This document shows positions 9,841-19,341 of a stretch of 64,000 nt of DNA, piece by piece. The position numbers were made by a program, and so were the translations under genes. Within the stretch, counting starts at the first letter, position 1. The number at the start of each line of letters is the position of its first letter. This DNA is from Diplonema japonicum (Eukaryota; Euglenozoa; Diplonemea; Diplonemida; Diplonemidae): positions 248,001-312,000 of the forward strand of contig OZ025655.1 in NCBI GenBank assembly GCA_964019335.1. The letters are read 5' to 3'. A model generated the notes under the pieces. The model was not told the origin of the DNA and did no database searches. It worked only from the letters and a program-made list of their open reading frames with translations.

Positions 9841-11451
9841 CTACACCATGTTTTTCCACCAAACAGCCCTGGATCTTTCTCGATTACAGTTTGCAAGGAT
9901 AGAAGTTGCTTGTTTGCCCCAGCCTGCAGTGTTGGCAGTAGACATAAAGTGTTTATCCATGTAACCAAGCTGCTGGTCGAAAGTCTTCCCAAGAGCAGCG
10001 TTAATTTCCTTGGAAAGATCCTGCACAAGGGCCATGTCAGGGGGCTCATCTTCAGGAATGTCGTTTGCCCATTGCACGTATTCCATCAGGAGGTCCACCT
10101 CCGCCCGGCTGTCCCATCTGTGGTCCAGCCCAGAGGACCGATGCACGTTGTGGTTGTAATGGTGCTGCTGCCGGATGACAGTGTTGAACTGATACATCTG
10201 GTCTTCGTAGAGCTTGTTGTCCCATGTGATGTCCCTTGCATTCTTTGTGACGATGAGGCGAGTCTCTGTGGAGGTCTGGGGAGCCCAAATCTGAAGCTGA
10301 ACATCGCCTTCAAGGTACTCCGTCGTTCTCTCTGGGTGTTCATAGACGACTCCTTTGTGCTCGTACCTCATGTAGGGGAGCCTGAATTTAAGCATCGAGA
10401 CCTCCGGGTTCATGATCTTGCACCATCTGCTCTGGTCGTCCATGTTGCGCTTCACCTCGTCTTCGAACTCCTTACCCCCACCCTCTTGAACACTTCCCGT
10501 TCTGATGTCACTTATGAAGAACAATGGATGTTTTGAACTCTCAAACTCTACAAGTTTGTTCAATGCTGGTGTTGCACACTGCCTGTGGACAGTGTCGGAT
10601 CGCATCTCTGACTGCTCGATGTTTGACACACGGCCTGTCCGCACACGGTCGCGTTCCTTGTCAAGCGTGTCAGCCACACCCGAAGCAACCTCCGTCAGAA
10701 GTGCCAGCCCCTTCGTCTCCATTGTCTGCCGTCGTATCCTCCATGCCGTGGCCTCCGTGAAAAAGTTGTTGATGATCTCCGCACATTCATGGCACTTCGC
10801 GTCGAAGTCAGCTGGGTCCACAAGTATCCATTTCTTCACCACCTTCTCAAACTTCTTTGCAATCCACGGCATATGAATACCAGGTGCTGCACCTGCATAC
10901 AACACTGTCACGCCAGGCGTGTTCTTCGCTCTCAACATAAACTGCAGTTCTGACAGCAACAACTTCCTTTGTCCCCAATGCGTCGCTGTTTTCGTCTTTC
11001 CCTTCCTTGACTGGTACTCGCCTCCGGTGGGCAATTCGTGTAAGAACAGCTTCGGCTTCTCCCACTTCATCAGCGTCGGCTGTATTTCCTCTTCGCTCAC
11101 TTCCTCCGATTTCCCCCTTGCTTTGAACTTCTTCCCCTCTTCTTCAGGCTTCTGGTTCCTCCAGTTGCCGTATATTGAGTCATCTTTCTTTTCCGGTTCC
11201 TGCTCCGTTTCCTTCTTTTCCTTCTCCTTTTCTTTGTCTGTGTTCTGTTTCATCTCGATCACGGGCTTCTTCCCTCGTGCCTGCCACAGCTTCTTCACAG
11301 GTTTCTCTCCTTCCGCCGCAGCCTCCTGCGTTGGTTTCGTCTCTGCCTTCAGTTCTGCTTTATTGACATCTACATGCTTTTCTGTGGGGGGCTTGGGGCT
11401 TGTTGTGCGTGCCACATTCTTGGGTGCATTCGTTCTCCAGTTACCGTCCAT
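9841..11451 (-). CDS. VP39-type cap-specific mRNA 2'-O-methyltransferase
   Basis: A 536-aa protein. The N-terminal 150 residues are Lys/Glu-rich and disordered, with two GNWR motifs (residues 3-6 and 95-98). The catalytic domain follows. The SAM site is VLYAGAAPGIH (residues 183-193), and the acidic residue after the next strand is D212 (LVDP). The K-D-K-E tetrad is seen as K163 (GQRK), D315 (FISDIR), K355 (MLKFR) and E397 (STETR). This arrangement is that of vaccinia VP39 and of the kinetoplastid cap-4 enzymes MTr2/MTr3, rather than of the FtsJ-like human CMTR1. The expected reaction is ribose 2'-O-methylation of early mRNA nucleotides, in the nucleus. The stop at 9841 is used without splicing; an alternative terminal exon near 9600 is possible. 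Confidence 0.8.
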   Translation of the reverse strand: MDGNWRTNAPKNVARTTSPKPPTEKHVDVNKAELKAETKPTQEAAAEGEKPVKKLWQARGKKPVIEMKQNTDKEKEKEKKETEQEPEKKDDSIYGNWRNQKPEEEGKKFKARGKSEEVSEEEIQPTLMKWEKPKLFLHELPTGGEYQSRKGKTKTATHWGQRKLLLSELQFMLRAKNTPGVTVLYAGAAPGIHMPWIAKKFEKVVKKWILVDPADFDAKCHECAEIINNFFTEATAWRIRRQTMETKGLALLTEVASGVADTLDKERDRVRTGRVSNIEQSEMRSDTVHRQCATPALNKLVEFESSKHPLFFISDIRTGSVQEGGGKEFEDEVKRNMDDQSRWCKIMNPEVSMLKFRLPYMRYEHKGVVYEHPERTTEYLEGDVQLQIWAPQTSTETRLIVTKNARDITWDNKLYEDQMYQFNTVIRQQHHYNHNVHRSSGLDHRWDSRAEVDLLMEYVQWANDIPEDEPPDMALVQDLSKEINAALGKTFDQQLGYMDKHFMSTANTAGWGKQATSILANCNRERSRAVWWKNMV

Positions 11452-11509
11452 CTTTCCTGTGTAGGTGTTGTTGTATTAGAATGATAAGAGAATGCATGAA
11501 CAGTACAGT

Positions 11510-12847
11510 CTAGGGTGGTACACAGTGGGTGTGGCACCCAACAGCGCCGCACACCAAGCAAGGTGTGCTGTTTAAGGAGATAGATCTCTGCACTTCTTGT
11601 ATGTCATTGTGAGCTTCTGACATCTGTTGTGCGAGGCTGGAGACCTGAGGGACACAAAGGGCAGGGACAGACACACACACTGTCTTCCCGTCCATGAGTG
11701 GGATGCCAACAGTGCTGAAGGTGGGGGGGCGCACCGGTCTGATCCGCCGTGCTGCCTTTCTTGTGCCACCTTTCAGCTGCACTTTCTGCAAGCATGACAG
11801 CGTGGTCTCGATTGTTTGCAGGCCGCTCCCCTCCGCCACCCCTATGTGGTACACACCATCTACAACGCGCAAGACAACACCACTCTTGCCGTGCTCTACC
11901 GTCACGTAGTCGCCTACTTCTATTGTGTGGTCAACACCTTTCGTCGGCGTGCCGTTCGTTGGTTTTCTACTCTTGCTGGCGAGTCCTAGATCAGAAAGTG
12001 CTACTTCCCTTGTCTCAAAACACCCGTTTTTCATGAAACCCACACGGCACATGCTGCCCTCCATAAGAAGCACGGCACCTTCGCTATTATCCAGCATTCG
12101 CACCCTGCTACCCACTTCAATGGCACTGGATGCAACTGGATGGTTGGAAAAGTTGAAAGTGGGACGGGGCAGCCCCTTGTCATCTGGGCGCAGTGCTTCC
12201 TCCTCTTTTTCTAATCGAGATGTTTCGCTATCCACCTGAATAGGCTCCTGAGAGGGCTGGTGGGGTATTTCGTTGTCCGCTTCAACGTCGCATTCACGCG
12301 GTGTTTCGTTATCCACCTCAAAGGGCTCCTGGGAGGGCTGGGATATTTCGTTATCAACCGTATGAAGTGCCTGGCGTTCAGAGGCAAGAGGGGACTCAGC
12401 CGCAGAAGCTGCTGATTTGAGAGACATATTGGAGGTTCTTGCATCTTCCAGTTCGTACACAAGCTCCTTCGACTCCATTTCCAATATCTCCGTCTCTGCA
12501 CGCAGCGCGTCCTCCTCTTCTTCTAATTGCAAAAATGCTGTTTCTGCCTCCTCCACCAGAGCCTCAAGTTCCTTGTTTTCATCATCTCCAGGCAGGGCTT
12601 TTTTCTCGGTTCCCTCCTCTTCTTCCTCCTCTTTCTCTTCTTCCTTCTCTTTGGTCCCGTCTTGATTCACCTTCTCTGCGTCAGGCAGCGACTTCGGATC
12701 TTTCAAGAGTTCAGCGTCCTTTGGCTCCAGTGCATCCTTTAAACGCTTTTCTGTCAACTCCCTTGCTGCTTCCTTTTCCTTGTGGGGTGTACTTATGGTT
12801 ACCTCGTCATCTGAGTCGCTATGCCCCTTCGCCGCACAGCATCCCAT
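11510..12847 (-). CDS. N-terminally acylated protein with KOW/Tudor-like repeats
   Basis: A 445-aa protein starting MGCC, the classic signal for N-myristoylation at G2 and palmitoylation at C3/C4, so it is probably anchored to a membrane (often the flagellar one in protists). Residues ~60-140 are strongly acidic coiled coil. Short repeats of the type QPSQEP-x-x-VD-x-ET lie at 165-210. Two related beta-type units start at about 245 (VGSRVRMLDNSEGAVLL) and 303 (VGDYVTVEHGKSGVVLRV), resembling KOW, SH3 or CAP-Gly-like barrels. The last 20 residues hold a Cys/His cluster (CLVCGAVGCHTHC) that could bind zinc. The VP39-like gene starts only 58 nt downstream. Function unknown. Confidence 0.65.
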   Translation of the reverse strand: MGCCAAKGHSDSDDEVTISTPHKEKEAARELTEKRLKDALEPKDAELLKDPKSLPDAEKVNQDGTKEKEEEKEEEEEEGTEKKALPGDDENKELEALVEEAETAFLQLEEEEDALRAETEILEMESKELVYELEDARTSNMSLKSAASAAESPLASERQALHTVDNEISQPSQEPFEVDNETPRECDVEADNEIPHQPSQEPIQVDSETSRLEKEEEALRPDDKGLPRPTFNFSNHPVASSAIEVGSRVRMLDNSEGAVLLMEGSMCRVGFMKNGCFETREVALSDLGLASKSRKPTNGTPTKGVDHTIEVGDYVTVEHGKSGVVLRVVDGVYHIGVAEGSGLQTIETTLSCLQKVQLKGGTRKAARRIRPVRPPTFSTVGIPLMDGKTVCVSVPALCVPQVSSLAQQMSEAHNDIQEVQRSISLNSTPCLVCGAVGCHTHCVPP

Positions 12848-12987
12848 GGACCCTTGGACCCTGCTCGTGAGAATTGTTAAAAAGGGGCATCCATAATCGA
12901 AAAAACAAGAGAGGAAGAGGGTGGGAAACTTTTAGCTGTATACGCGCTGTCATCGTAAGCGCATGGAAATGCGCGACGCACTTTGGA

Positions 12988-14061
12988 CTACACAACAACC
13001 GCAGGACGGGGCGCCACACGGCGAGAGGGGGGTGCTGTGGGCTGCATTGAGTGGTTGATTCTTTTTGGCTTGTTGCCTGCACGCAGTTTAGGCGCTCTTT
13101 TGGTTCGAAGCTCCTGCATGACCCTCTTTCTGTCGTAGCTGTCGTCCAGCGACGCGGGCCACTGGAGGGTGTTGGTGTTCCCGTCGATGTTGCCCCCGAT
13201 TGTCGCCCTGCTGGATTTGTTTTTGAGGTACTCGGGACCGAACTGCAGGAGGAACTGTTTGATGTTGATTCTACCTTTCTTCCTGCCAGGGTCGAGCGCT
13301 TGGATCAGTGCAAGCACCTCGTACTCGGGGACCTGGTATTTATCCATGTACGGGACAGCAGAGAGGAACTCCTTGTGCGTCAACCACATTCCGTCTTTGG
13401 AGAACTTCTTGAGCTTCTCCTCAAGCTGCGCTTTTCTTTGCGAATGGAAATCCTGGATGATTGCTGTCATGTGATCGGCGTCGGACGTCACGGCGAAAGG
13501 TGGGCCTTCGTAAGAGTAGCCCAAAGGGGTGACTACTGAACCCGTGGTGGCTTTTTGAATGGTGGGGTCCATGATGCCGGCTGCTTTATACCTAGTCTGG
13601 TCAAGTTTCGGGTGCTGCCGTTCTACAGAAGCAAACAGTGCATCAAGGGTTACCTTCCCATCTGTTGCGGCCTGTTGGCAGATTGACTGCACAGACAGAG
13701 CGTCCCTTTGGGGGTTCAGTGTTAACTCGTTCATCACTCCTCTGATCACCATATCGACGGTGAGCCAGCCCTGTCTTTGAACATCGTGCTTTCTGTAAAT
13801 ACGTCGCAGGTCCTCCTTATTCTCAGACAGCAGCGTTCTCACCAGCTCTGTATTTTTCTGCACTGGTGGTTTCGGCACCTTCTGCGTGACGAAGTTGGCC
13901 CTTGGCGTGTTTTCCAACCTTGGAGTCTCTAATACCGAACTCTCCCTTCCTCCCCCTCCAGAACAGTGGGCCTCTCTCAATCCAATCTGAAGAGAAGATT
14001 TTGTTTTCTTTTTTTTTGGGGGGGGGAATGGTCATACCTCAATAGGTGGTAATTCGCTCAT
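12988..14061 (-). CDS. EF-hand-like protein, function unknown
   Basis: Two exons, 14061-14038 (8 codons, MSELPPIE) and 13986-12988, joined across a 51-nt intron (13987-14037, GTATGA...TTCAG). The spliced product is 340 aa. The large exon alone has no usable ATG near its start, so the 24-nt first exon is needed. Paired helix-loop-helix segments are seen at about residues 60-150 and 190-270, but the calcium loops are degenerate (HDVQRQGWL, DPGRKKGRI), so calcium binding is doubtful. The tail is basic and Pro-rich. The layout resembles EF-hand proteins of axonemes; this is only a suggestion. Confidence 0.7.
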
Positions 14062-14475
14062 CCCTTTTTTCTTTTATTTTTCTTTTTATTTTTCTTTGAA
14101 AAAGAAAAGGGAAAAAGGACAAGTTCGAAAGTTACCGCTGTATCTTTCTTCGTTTATTTCTTTTTTTTTTTTGTGTTTCTGCTTCCCCCCCTCCCGTTCT
14201 TAACCTGTGAGGTAAGGTGACGTCCTGTGAAGCAAAGAAGAAAAACGTACCGAGACTACCAAGAGAAACATAGGGCAGAGGGGAAAAAAAAAGTGCCAAA
14301 AAAAAAAACCTTTCGGCTCGGGGAGGGGAATATTCTAAGAAAAATAAGTTTACAATAAAAATAATAACTAGCCGTCAATAGAGATTTAAAAAAAAAAAAA
14401 ATACCCACAACTCCGTACTCAACTATCTCTGGGGGGAGGGGGGGGAAAGAATCTATTTCCAGCGAGCTGTGTGTA
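14062..14475. other. Intergenic homopolymer-rich region
   Basis: A 414-nt gap between the large coiled-coil gene and the EF-hand-like gene. It contains T12, A9, A13 and G9 runs and several A/T stretches. No reading frame or structured RNA is visible. Confidence 0.6.
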
Positions 14476-17400
14476 CTAAAATGTAACAGAGGAACACGGT
14501 GTACAGTTCCGCTTCGGAACTAAACCTTCAGAAGACGCTGAAGCTATGCTACTGTAAGGGGTCACCTTTTTCTGATTGCGGAAATTGTTGATGGAGAGGT
14601 ACTCGGAAAGGGGTGCTCGAAGATCAGTCCCAAGGGCAGCCACCACGTCAGCAATCGCAGCCTCTGCCTGCTTCCCAGTACCGCTTATGCTTTCAACAGG
14701 GACGGCGGGCTTCTTCTTAGGCGGAGCATTAATTCCTTCAATGTCTACCCTTTGAGTGAAACTGCCTGCTCTGTAACATCGTAAAAGCCGTTCCTTCAAC
14801 CATCCGTCTCTATCACGCACCACCCAGGCCTTTGTTATCTCCATCTGTCTCTGTGTCGCACAGCTAAAATAATTCTCGTTAAAACCTGTAGGGATGGATA
14901 ATCTTTTTTTTTCCTCTTGAAAGAGCATACGCGGATACTGTACCAAAACGGTGTCCAAGCTTTGCTCCAGAAGTCTTTCGAAATCAAAATCGTCCGTCAG
15001 ACCTTCTGTTGAAAAACCGTTTCCGTAAGCCACAGGCGATTTCTCCTCCCTTACATGGTTGTACATTGGACCCTTGATAACGTAATCCCTGTCCCGCTCT
15101 GCAGCGAGGGCCTCTCTGTAGCACAGCTGGATTTCTCGCTCGCGCAGTTCTTCAAGCTGGCCGGCTTGCTTATGTCTGTTTTGTTGCTTTCTCCTTTTGT
15201 TGAGGTTTTGTACATACTTCGCGTAGCTGCCGACTGTTTCTGCTTTCTTCTTCTGTAGCTGTTTCTCAAACTCTTCCTCTCGTCTTTTCTTCTCTTCCGT
15301 CCACCTTGCCTCTTCCTCTTCTAGCTTCTGCTGCAATTTGCGTTGTTCCTCTTTACGTTGAGATTCATCGGCCTGTTCTTGCTCTTTTCGCTTTGTGCGT
15401 AGCACTTCTTCCTCTTCTTTCAGTCTTTGGAGCCTTTGCTTGAAGCCGCCCTCCTCTTCTTGTATTTGCTGTTGCAAGAGCTGTTTCTTCCTGTCCAGGT
15501 CTTCTTTTTCCTGCTGGAACTGCTTTCGCCGTCTCGATTCTTCTTCCTCGAGTTCTCGTTGAGCCCGTTGCTTCTTTTTTCGTTCTTCTTCTTCCTCCTC
15601 CCGAAGGCGCTGTTTTTGTTTTCTGTCTTCTTCTATTTCACGCTTCCAGTCCTCTTGTTGCTTCCGCCGTTTGTGGTCTTCTTCGTCCCTCTTTCTGTTC
15701 CATTCCTCTTCGATTTGCTGTCTTTTGCGTTCCTCCTCTTCCCGGCGTTTTTGCCACTCGTCTTCCTCCTGCCTTCTCTTTCGCTCGGCATCGTCCTGTT
15801 GCAGCCTGTGTTGTCTCTCTTGCTCTTCCCATTGATGCCTCCGCTCGGACTCTTCCTTATCTTGTCGCCTTCGGGCTTCTTCTTCATCCTCTCTGCGGCG
15901 ATCTTCCTCCATTCGACGACTTATGCGGATATCTTCTTCTTCTTTCCTGAGCTGCTCCATCCGTTTCCTGTCCGCTTTCACACGCTCTTCTTCTTCTTTC
16001 TCTCGTGCTCGTTGCCTTTTCATTCTGTGTTCTTCTTCCTCTTGTTCACGCTTCTGCTTTCGTCTGTCTTCTTCTCTTTCCCATTCATTTTGCTCTCGTT
16101 TACTTTCCTCTCTCTCTCGCTCTCTCCGGAGCTCGTCTTCCTTGCGGTCTCTCTCTCTTGCCCGCTCCCGTTCTACCCTAGCCTTCTCCTCGCTGAGCCT
16201 AGCGTCACGCGCCCTTTCTCGATCACGTTTTTCTTCTCGTTCTCTTTCCCTTGCAGCCTGTTCTGTCTCCTTTCTGATGTGGTCCATTGCTGCTTCATGC
16301 TCCCTTTCACGCTCTTTCTTTTTACGTGCTTCTTCTTCTTTTGCTCTTCGTCTTAGCTTCGGGCTGGCTTTCTCCGAGTTCTTAAAGCTTCCATCCGAGG
16401 AACTGTACCCGTTGTCCCTGACTGCAGCTCTGCCCTTGCGCTGGGGTTCTTTAGGATTGGGTTCGTAAAAAAGCCTTTTTTGCGTCGGCTGCAGCCTCAC
16501 TTCTTCCGTGTCACTGAACCTATTTGTTCGTAGAGTGTCGCCCAATGAAGATACCTCGGTCCGCCGCTCGTCTTCTACTTCTTCTTGCCTCTTTGAGGTT
16601 GGGCTTGACTTCTCGATATAGGACGCAAGAAGCTGCTTTGCAAGCAGCTTGTTCAATGCGTTTGCCTTCTCAGCAGGGAGTTGGGACTGGTAGAATGAGA
16701 TGAGCTTGTCGGCGGACTTAGAAGGGTGCGGTCCGTCTGTGTGCTGCAGGATGCTCTGCACCTCACCGTCACCGCACATAGTGCGCATGAGCGCCTCGGG
16801 GTCAGCGTTAGCATCGGGGAGGGAGTTGTTCAGCTCCTGCAGGAACCTCTGAGGTGACTTCGTGTGTGTCGCCTCTGGGTCCTCTAAGATCTGTTCAAAG
16901 CGAGGCAGCACTTTATTCAGCACTGGTCTAGTGAAAGTATCCTTCGGGGGTGCGGGAGTAGTTCGCATGTACGGCGTGCTGTACCCCTTCCCCAAGCCGA
17001 GGGGTACAGGTGCAGGGTTCGTGAACGACGTTCGTGTCTTCACGGGCTCTGGAGGGTACGTCACCTGCGACGCGGAGTCCTTCCCTTTCAACCTCAATGA
17101 GGTTGGAGCAACCTGCCTCACAACAGCCGGCTGAGGCATCACCATCTGCTGCAACGTGCTGATGAGGTCCTGCTTCCTGTCGCACTGCAGCAGCAGGTCG
17201 TTGTCATTCGTGTCGAGCTGCACCCCTAAGCGCATCCCGTCGCAGTCATAGAGCTTGCTGATGCACTCCAAGGGTACGCACCTGCTGACCTCCCCTTGCG
17301 GCGTGCAGATGTACATAGACTTGTCCGTGACGATGATGACACAGTCCTCCGGAGACTCGACATGCGATGGGTACGTGGCGCCTTCGTTGAAGAACTGGAC

Positions 17401-18606
17401 AGGCTTGTTCTGGAAGAAAGAGAAGGCAGGAGAGTACTCACGTGGGACACACGCTGGTGAAGGAGGCGGCGCAGGGTTGGGACTTGTCCCGGCTATGCGG
17501 ACGCCGTCGAGGTTCTTGAGCCACAAAGGCTGCGGCTGTGGCTTTGTGAAAGAGACAGCTTGCACGACGGGTATCCGCAAAGGAGGGATAGAGCTGTCAG
17601 ATTGCACCGAAGGCTGCCTCTCGATATCTGCGGGGTTGCTGACGGCCACTGGGGCATGCTCATAACTTGTGAGACCCAGCATGGCGTTGCCGTGTCCAGC
17701 ACTCGGCCCTTGTGCAGAGGCAAACGGTGCCAACACTAACGTGGCTTGCATTCCTTGATGTGCCAGCCGCTTGCTGTTGGCAGCGGAAATGTCAGCACCC
17801 GACTTGATGTCGGTGGTGTCATACTTCAGCAACACGCCAGGAGGGACGCCCGCCTCTTGGCAGGGTCCGGGCTCGAGGTCGGTGACAAAGACGATATCGT
17901 CGGAAGCGGAGTAGGACATGCCGAGCGGCTGCCCGGGGGACTGCAGGTTGACGGTATACGCTCGTGGCGGGAGGAGCGGAGCATGCAGCAGATGGTGGGG
18001 CGTTGGGTTGGGGCGCAGGGGGGTGGGCCCACTTCCATGTTGCGATTGAGGAGCCTGCGGCTTGACAGAAGGGGAAGGGACTAGGTTGGTTAACTTTTGC
18101 CGAGGAGGGGAGTACGAGTGATCCTTGCGGAAGTTGCCGACAACGGATGGGTGTAGGTTCTTGATGTTGCCTGGAGGGGGGATGAGAAGCTTCAGCCAGG
18201 CGTCGACCTTCGGCCGGCGCACAAAGGAGAGAATATGCAGCATTTCGGTCACAGTGATGTCATTGCGCTTCCCGGGGCCAATCTTGAAGAAGAGGGTGGG
18301 CTCGTGGGCGTGTGCGAAGGGCTTGATCAGAACAGTAGTCTCTTTTCCCTCCTGCAAAACAACATGTTCTATGTCCACCAGCCTGATGACCCTTTTCACT
18401 ATTCCCCCGAGGTCTGTGAGAAGCACAAAGTCTGCATTCACAATAAACACCCTTGGCTGGAGCTTCCCTTTGCTCGTGACCTTATCTACCTCGTAGTACA
18501 GATAGTTTTTAAACCTCTCGACCTTCCATTCCCGTGCATAACCAGGCAGCGCCTTAGGCTGGTAATATTCTTTAGCAACAAGCTCTATTTCCTTGTGATT
18601 AGACAT
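14476..18606 (-). CDS. Large coiled-coil protein with N-terminal PH-like and PDZ-like regions
   Basis: A 1376-aa protein. I start at MSNHKEIEL (18606), because the upstream 37 codons are low-complexity and lack conservation features. Residues ~20-150 resemble a PH-like or myosin-TH1-like membrane domain (VFIVNADFVLLTDLGG). Residues ~245-330 look like a PDZ domain (GQPLGMSYSASDDIVFV, then GVPPGVLL). A second beta-rich region lies at ~420-510. From about 735 to 1215 the protein is one long Glu/Arg/Lys-rich helix of trichohyalin or caldesmon type. A globular C-terminus follows (~1215-1376). A cytoskeleton-membrane linker role is likely. No intron is needed. Confidence 0.7.
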   Translation of the reverse strand: MSNHKEIELVAKEYYQPKALPGYAREWKVERFKNYLYYEVDKVTSKGKLQPRVFIVNADFVLLTDLGGIVKRVIRLVDIEHVVLQEGKETTVLIKPFAHAHEPTLFFKIGPGKRNDITVTEMLHILSFVRRPKVDAWLKLLIPPPGNIKNLHPSVVGNFRKDHSYSPPRQKLTNLVPSPSVKPQAPQSQHGSGPTPLRPNPTPHHLLHAPLLPPRAYTVNLQSPGQPLGMSYSASDDIVFVTDLEPGPCQEAGVPPGVLLKYDTTDIKSGADISAANSKRLAHQGMQATLVLAPFASAQGPSAGHGNAMLGLTSYEHAPVAVSNPADIERQPSVQSDSSIPPLRIPVVQAVSFTKPQPQPLWLKNLDGVRIAGTSPNPAPPPSPACVPREYSPAFSFFQNKPVQFFNEGATYPSHVESPEDCVIIVTDKSMYICTPQGEVSRCVPLECISKLYDCDGMRLGVQLDTNDNDLLLQCDRKQDLISTLQQMVMPQPAVVRQVAPTSLRLKGKDSASQVTYPPEPVKTRTSFTNPAPVPLGLGKGYSTPYMRTTPAPPKDTFTRPVLNKVLPRFEQILEDPEATHTKSPQRFLQELNNSLPDANADPEALMRTMCGDGEVQSILQHTDGPHPSKSADKLISFYQSQLPAEKANALNKLLAKQLLASYIEKSSPTSKRQEEVEDERRTEVSSLGDTLRTNRFSDTEEVRLQPTQKRLFYEPNPKEPQRKGRAAVRDNGYSSSDGSFKNSEKASPKLRRRAKEEEARKKKEREREHEAAMDHIRKETEQAAREREREEKRDRERARDARLSEEKARVERERARERDRKEDELRREREREESKREQNEWEREEDRRKQKREQEEEEHRMKRQRAREKEEEERVKADRKRMEQLRKEEEDIRISRRMEEDRRREDEEEARRRQDKEESERRHQWEEQERQHRLQQDDAERKRRQEEDEWQKRREEEERKRQQIEEEWNRKRDEEDHKRRKQQEDWKREIEEDRKQKQRLREEEEEERKKKQRAQRELEEEESRRRKQFQQEKEDLDRKKQLLQQQIQEEEGGFKQRLQRLKEEEEVLRTKRKEQEQADESQRKEEQRKLQQKLEEEEARWTEEKKRREEEFEKQLQKKKAETVGSYAKYVQNLNKRRKQQNRHKQAGQLEELREREIQLCYREALAAERDRDYVIKGPMYNHVREEKSPVAYGNGFSTEGLTDDFDFERLLEQSLDTVLVQYPRMLFQEEKKRLSIPTGFNENYFSCATQRQMEITKAWVVRDRDGWLKERLLRCYRAGSFTQRVDIEGINAPPKKKPAVPVESISGTGKQAEAAIADVVAALGTDLRAPLSEYLSINNFRNQKKVTPYSSIASASSEGLVPKRNCTPCSSVTF

Positions 18607-19341
18607 GCCATGAGATGTAGCCCCTTGGGCCCTTCTCTTCCTGGGGGTGCAGTTCAGTAAAGTAAATAGTACTTCTTTTACAAAAAAAAAAAGGGAATAG
18701 GAAGGTGTATGGAACAAGAAATTAAATCAAAAAAAAAGTTTTTTGTTTTTTTTTTTCGGTTTACCCCCCGAAACACAAAAAAAGCTTCAATGAAAAGCTT
18801 GAAAAACTGAAACGGAAAAAAAAAGAGGGGGAAGCAATATTATCTTTTTTTTTTTTCTCTTCTTCTCGCAGCCCGTACATAAGGGGGTTAAAAAAAAAAA
18901 ACTCTCTTTTTTTGTGGCCGCTTCGAAGGGAAAAAATAGAAAATAAAGGAAACCTGCCCTGTCACACCAACCGCCTGAACTGACCTGAGCAAGGGCAGTT
19001 AGAAGAGAGGGTTCATGGCACCAGGTCAGCCGCTACACAATAGGAGAGGAAAATTCAAAAGGAAAAAAAGAAAGAAAAAAAAAGCTTTTAAAAAATAAAT
19101 AAAAGAATCCAGTGAGAAAAAAAAAAATACTGCAAAAACGAGGAAGAAAAAAAAATGTCCGGAAAGGGGGGAAATCCCCACGAAGCGTTTCCTTTTTTTT
19201 TTTTTCTTTTTTTGTTTTTACAGTAAAAATCTTTTTTTTTTTTTTATAAAGGGGGGAGAATGCGAACACGTCCCTTACAGGTCACTTTCGCCGTTCCCCC
19301 CCCCGTTTTTTTTTTTTTTTTTCTGCGTTCTTTTATTTTTC
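18607..19341. other. Intergenic region with an 8-bp inverted repeat
   Basis: Mostly homopolymers. A base-balanced island at 18905-19045 contains a perfect inverted repeat, CTGACCTG at 18980-18987 and CAGGTCAG at 19022-19029, with a 34-nt loop. This could be part of a small structured RNA or a protein-binding site; no coding frame is evident. Confidence 0.45.

Noticed and set aside
15427-16356. A 309-codon Leu/Phe-rich plus-strand frame
   Set aside because: It is the antisense shadow of the Glu/Arg/Lys-rich helix of the 1376-aa coiled-coil protein.
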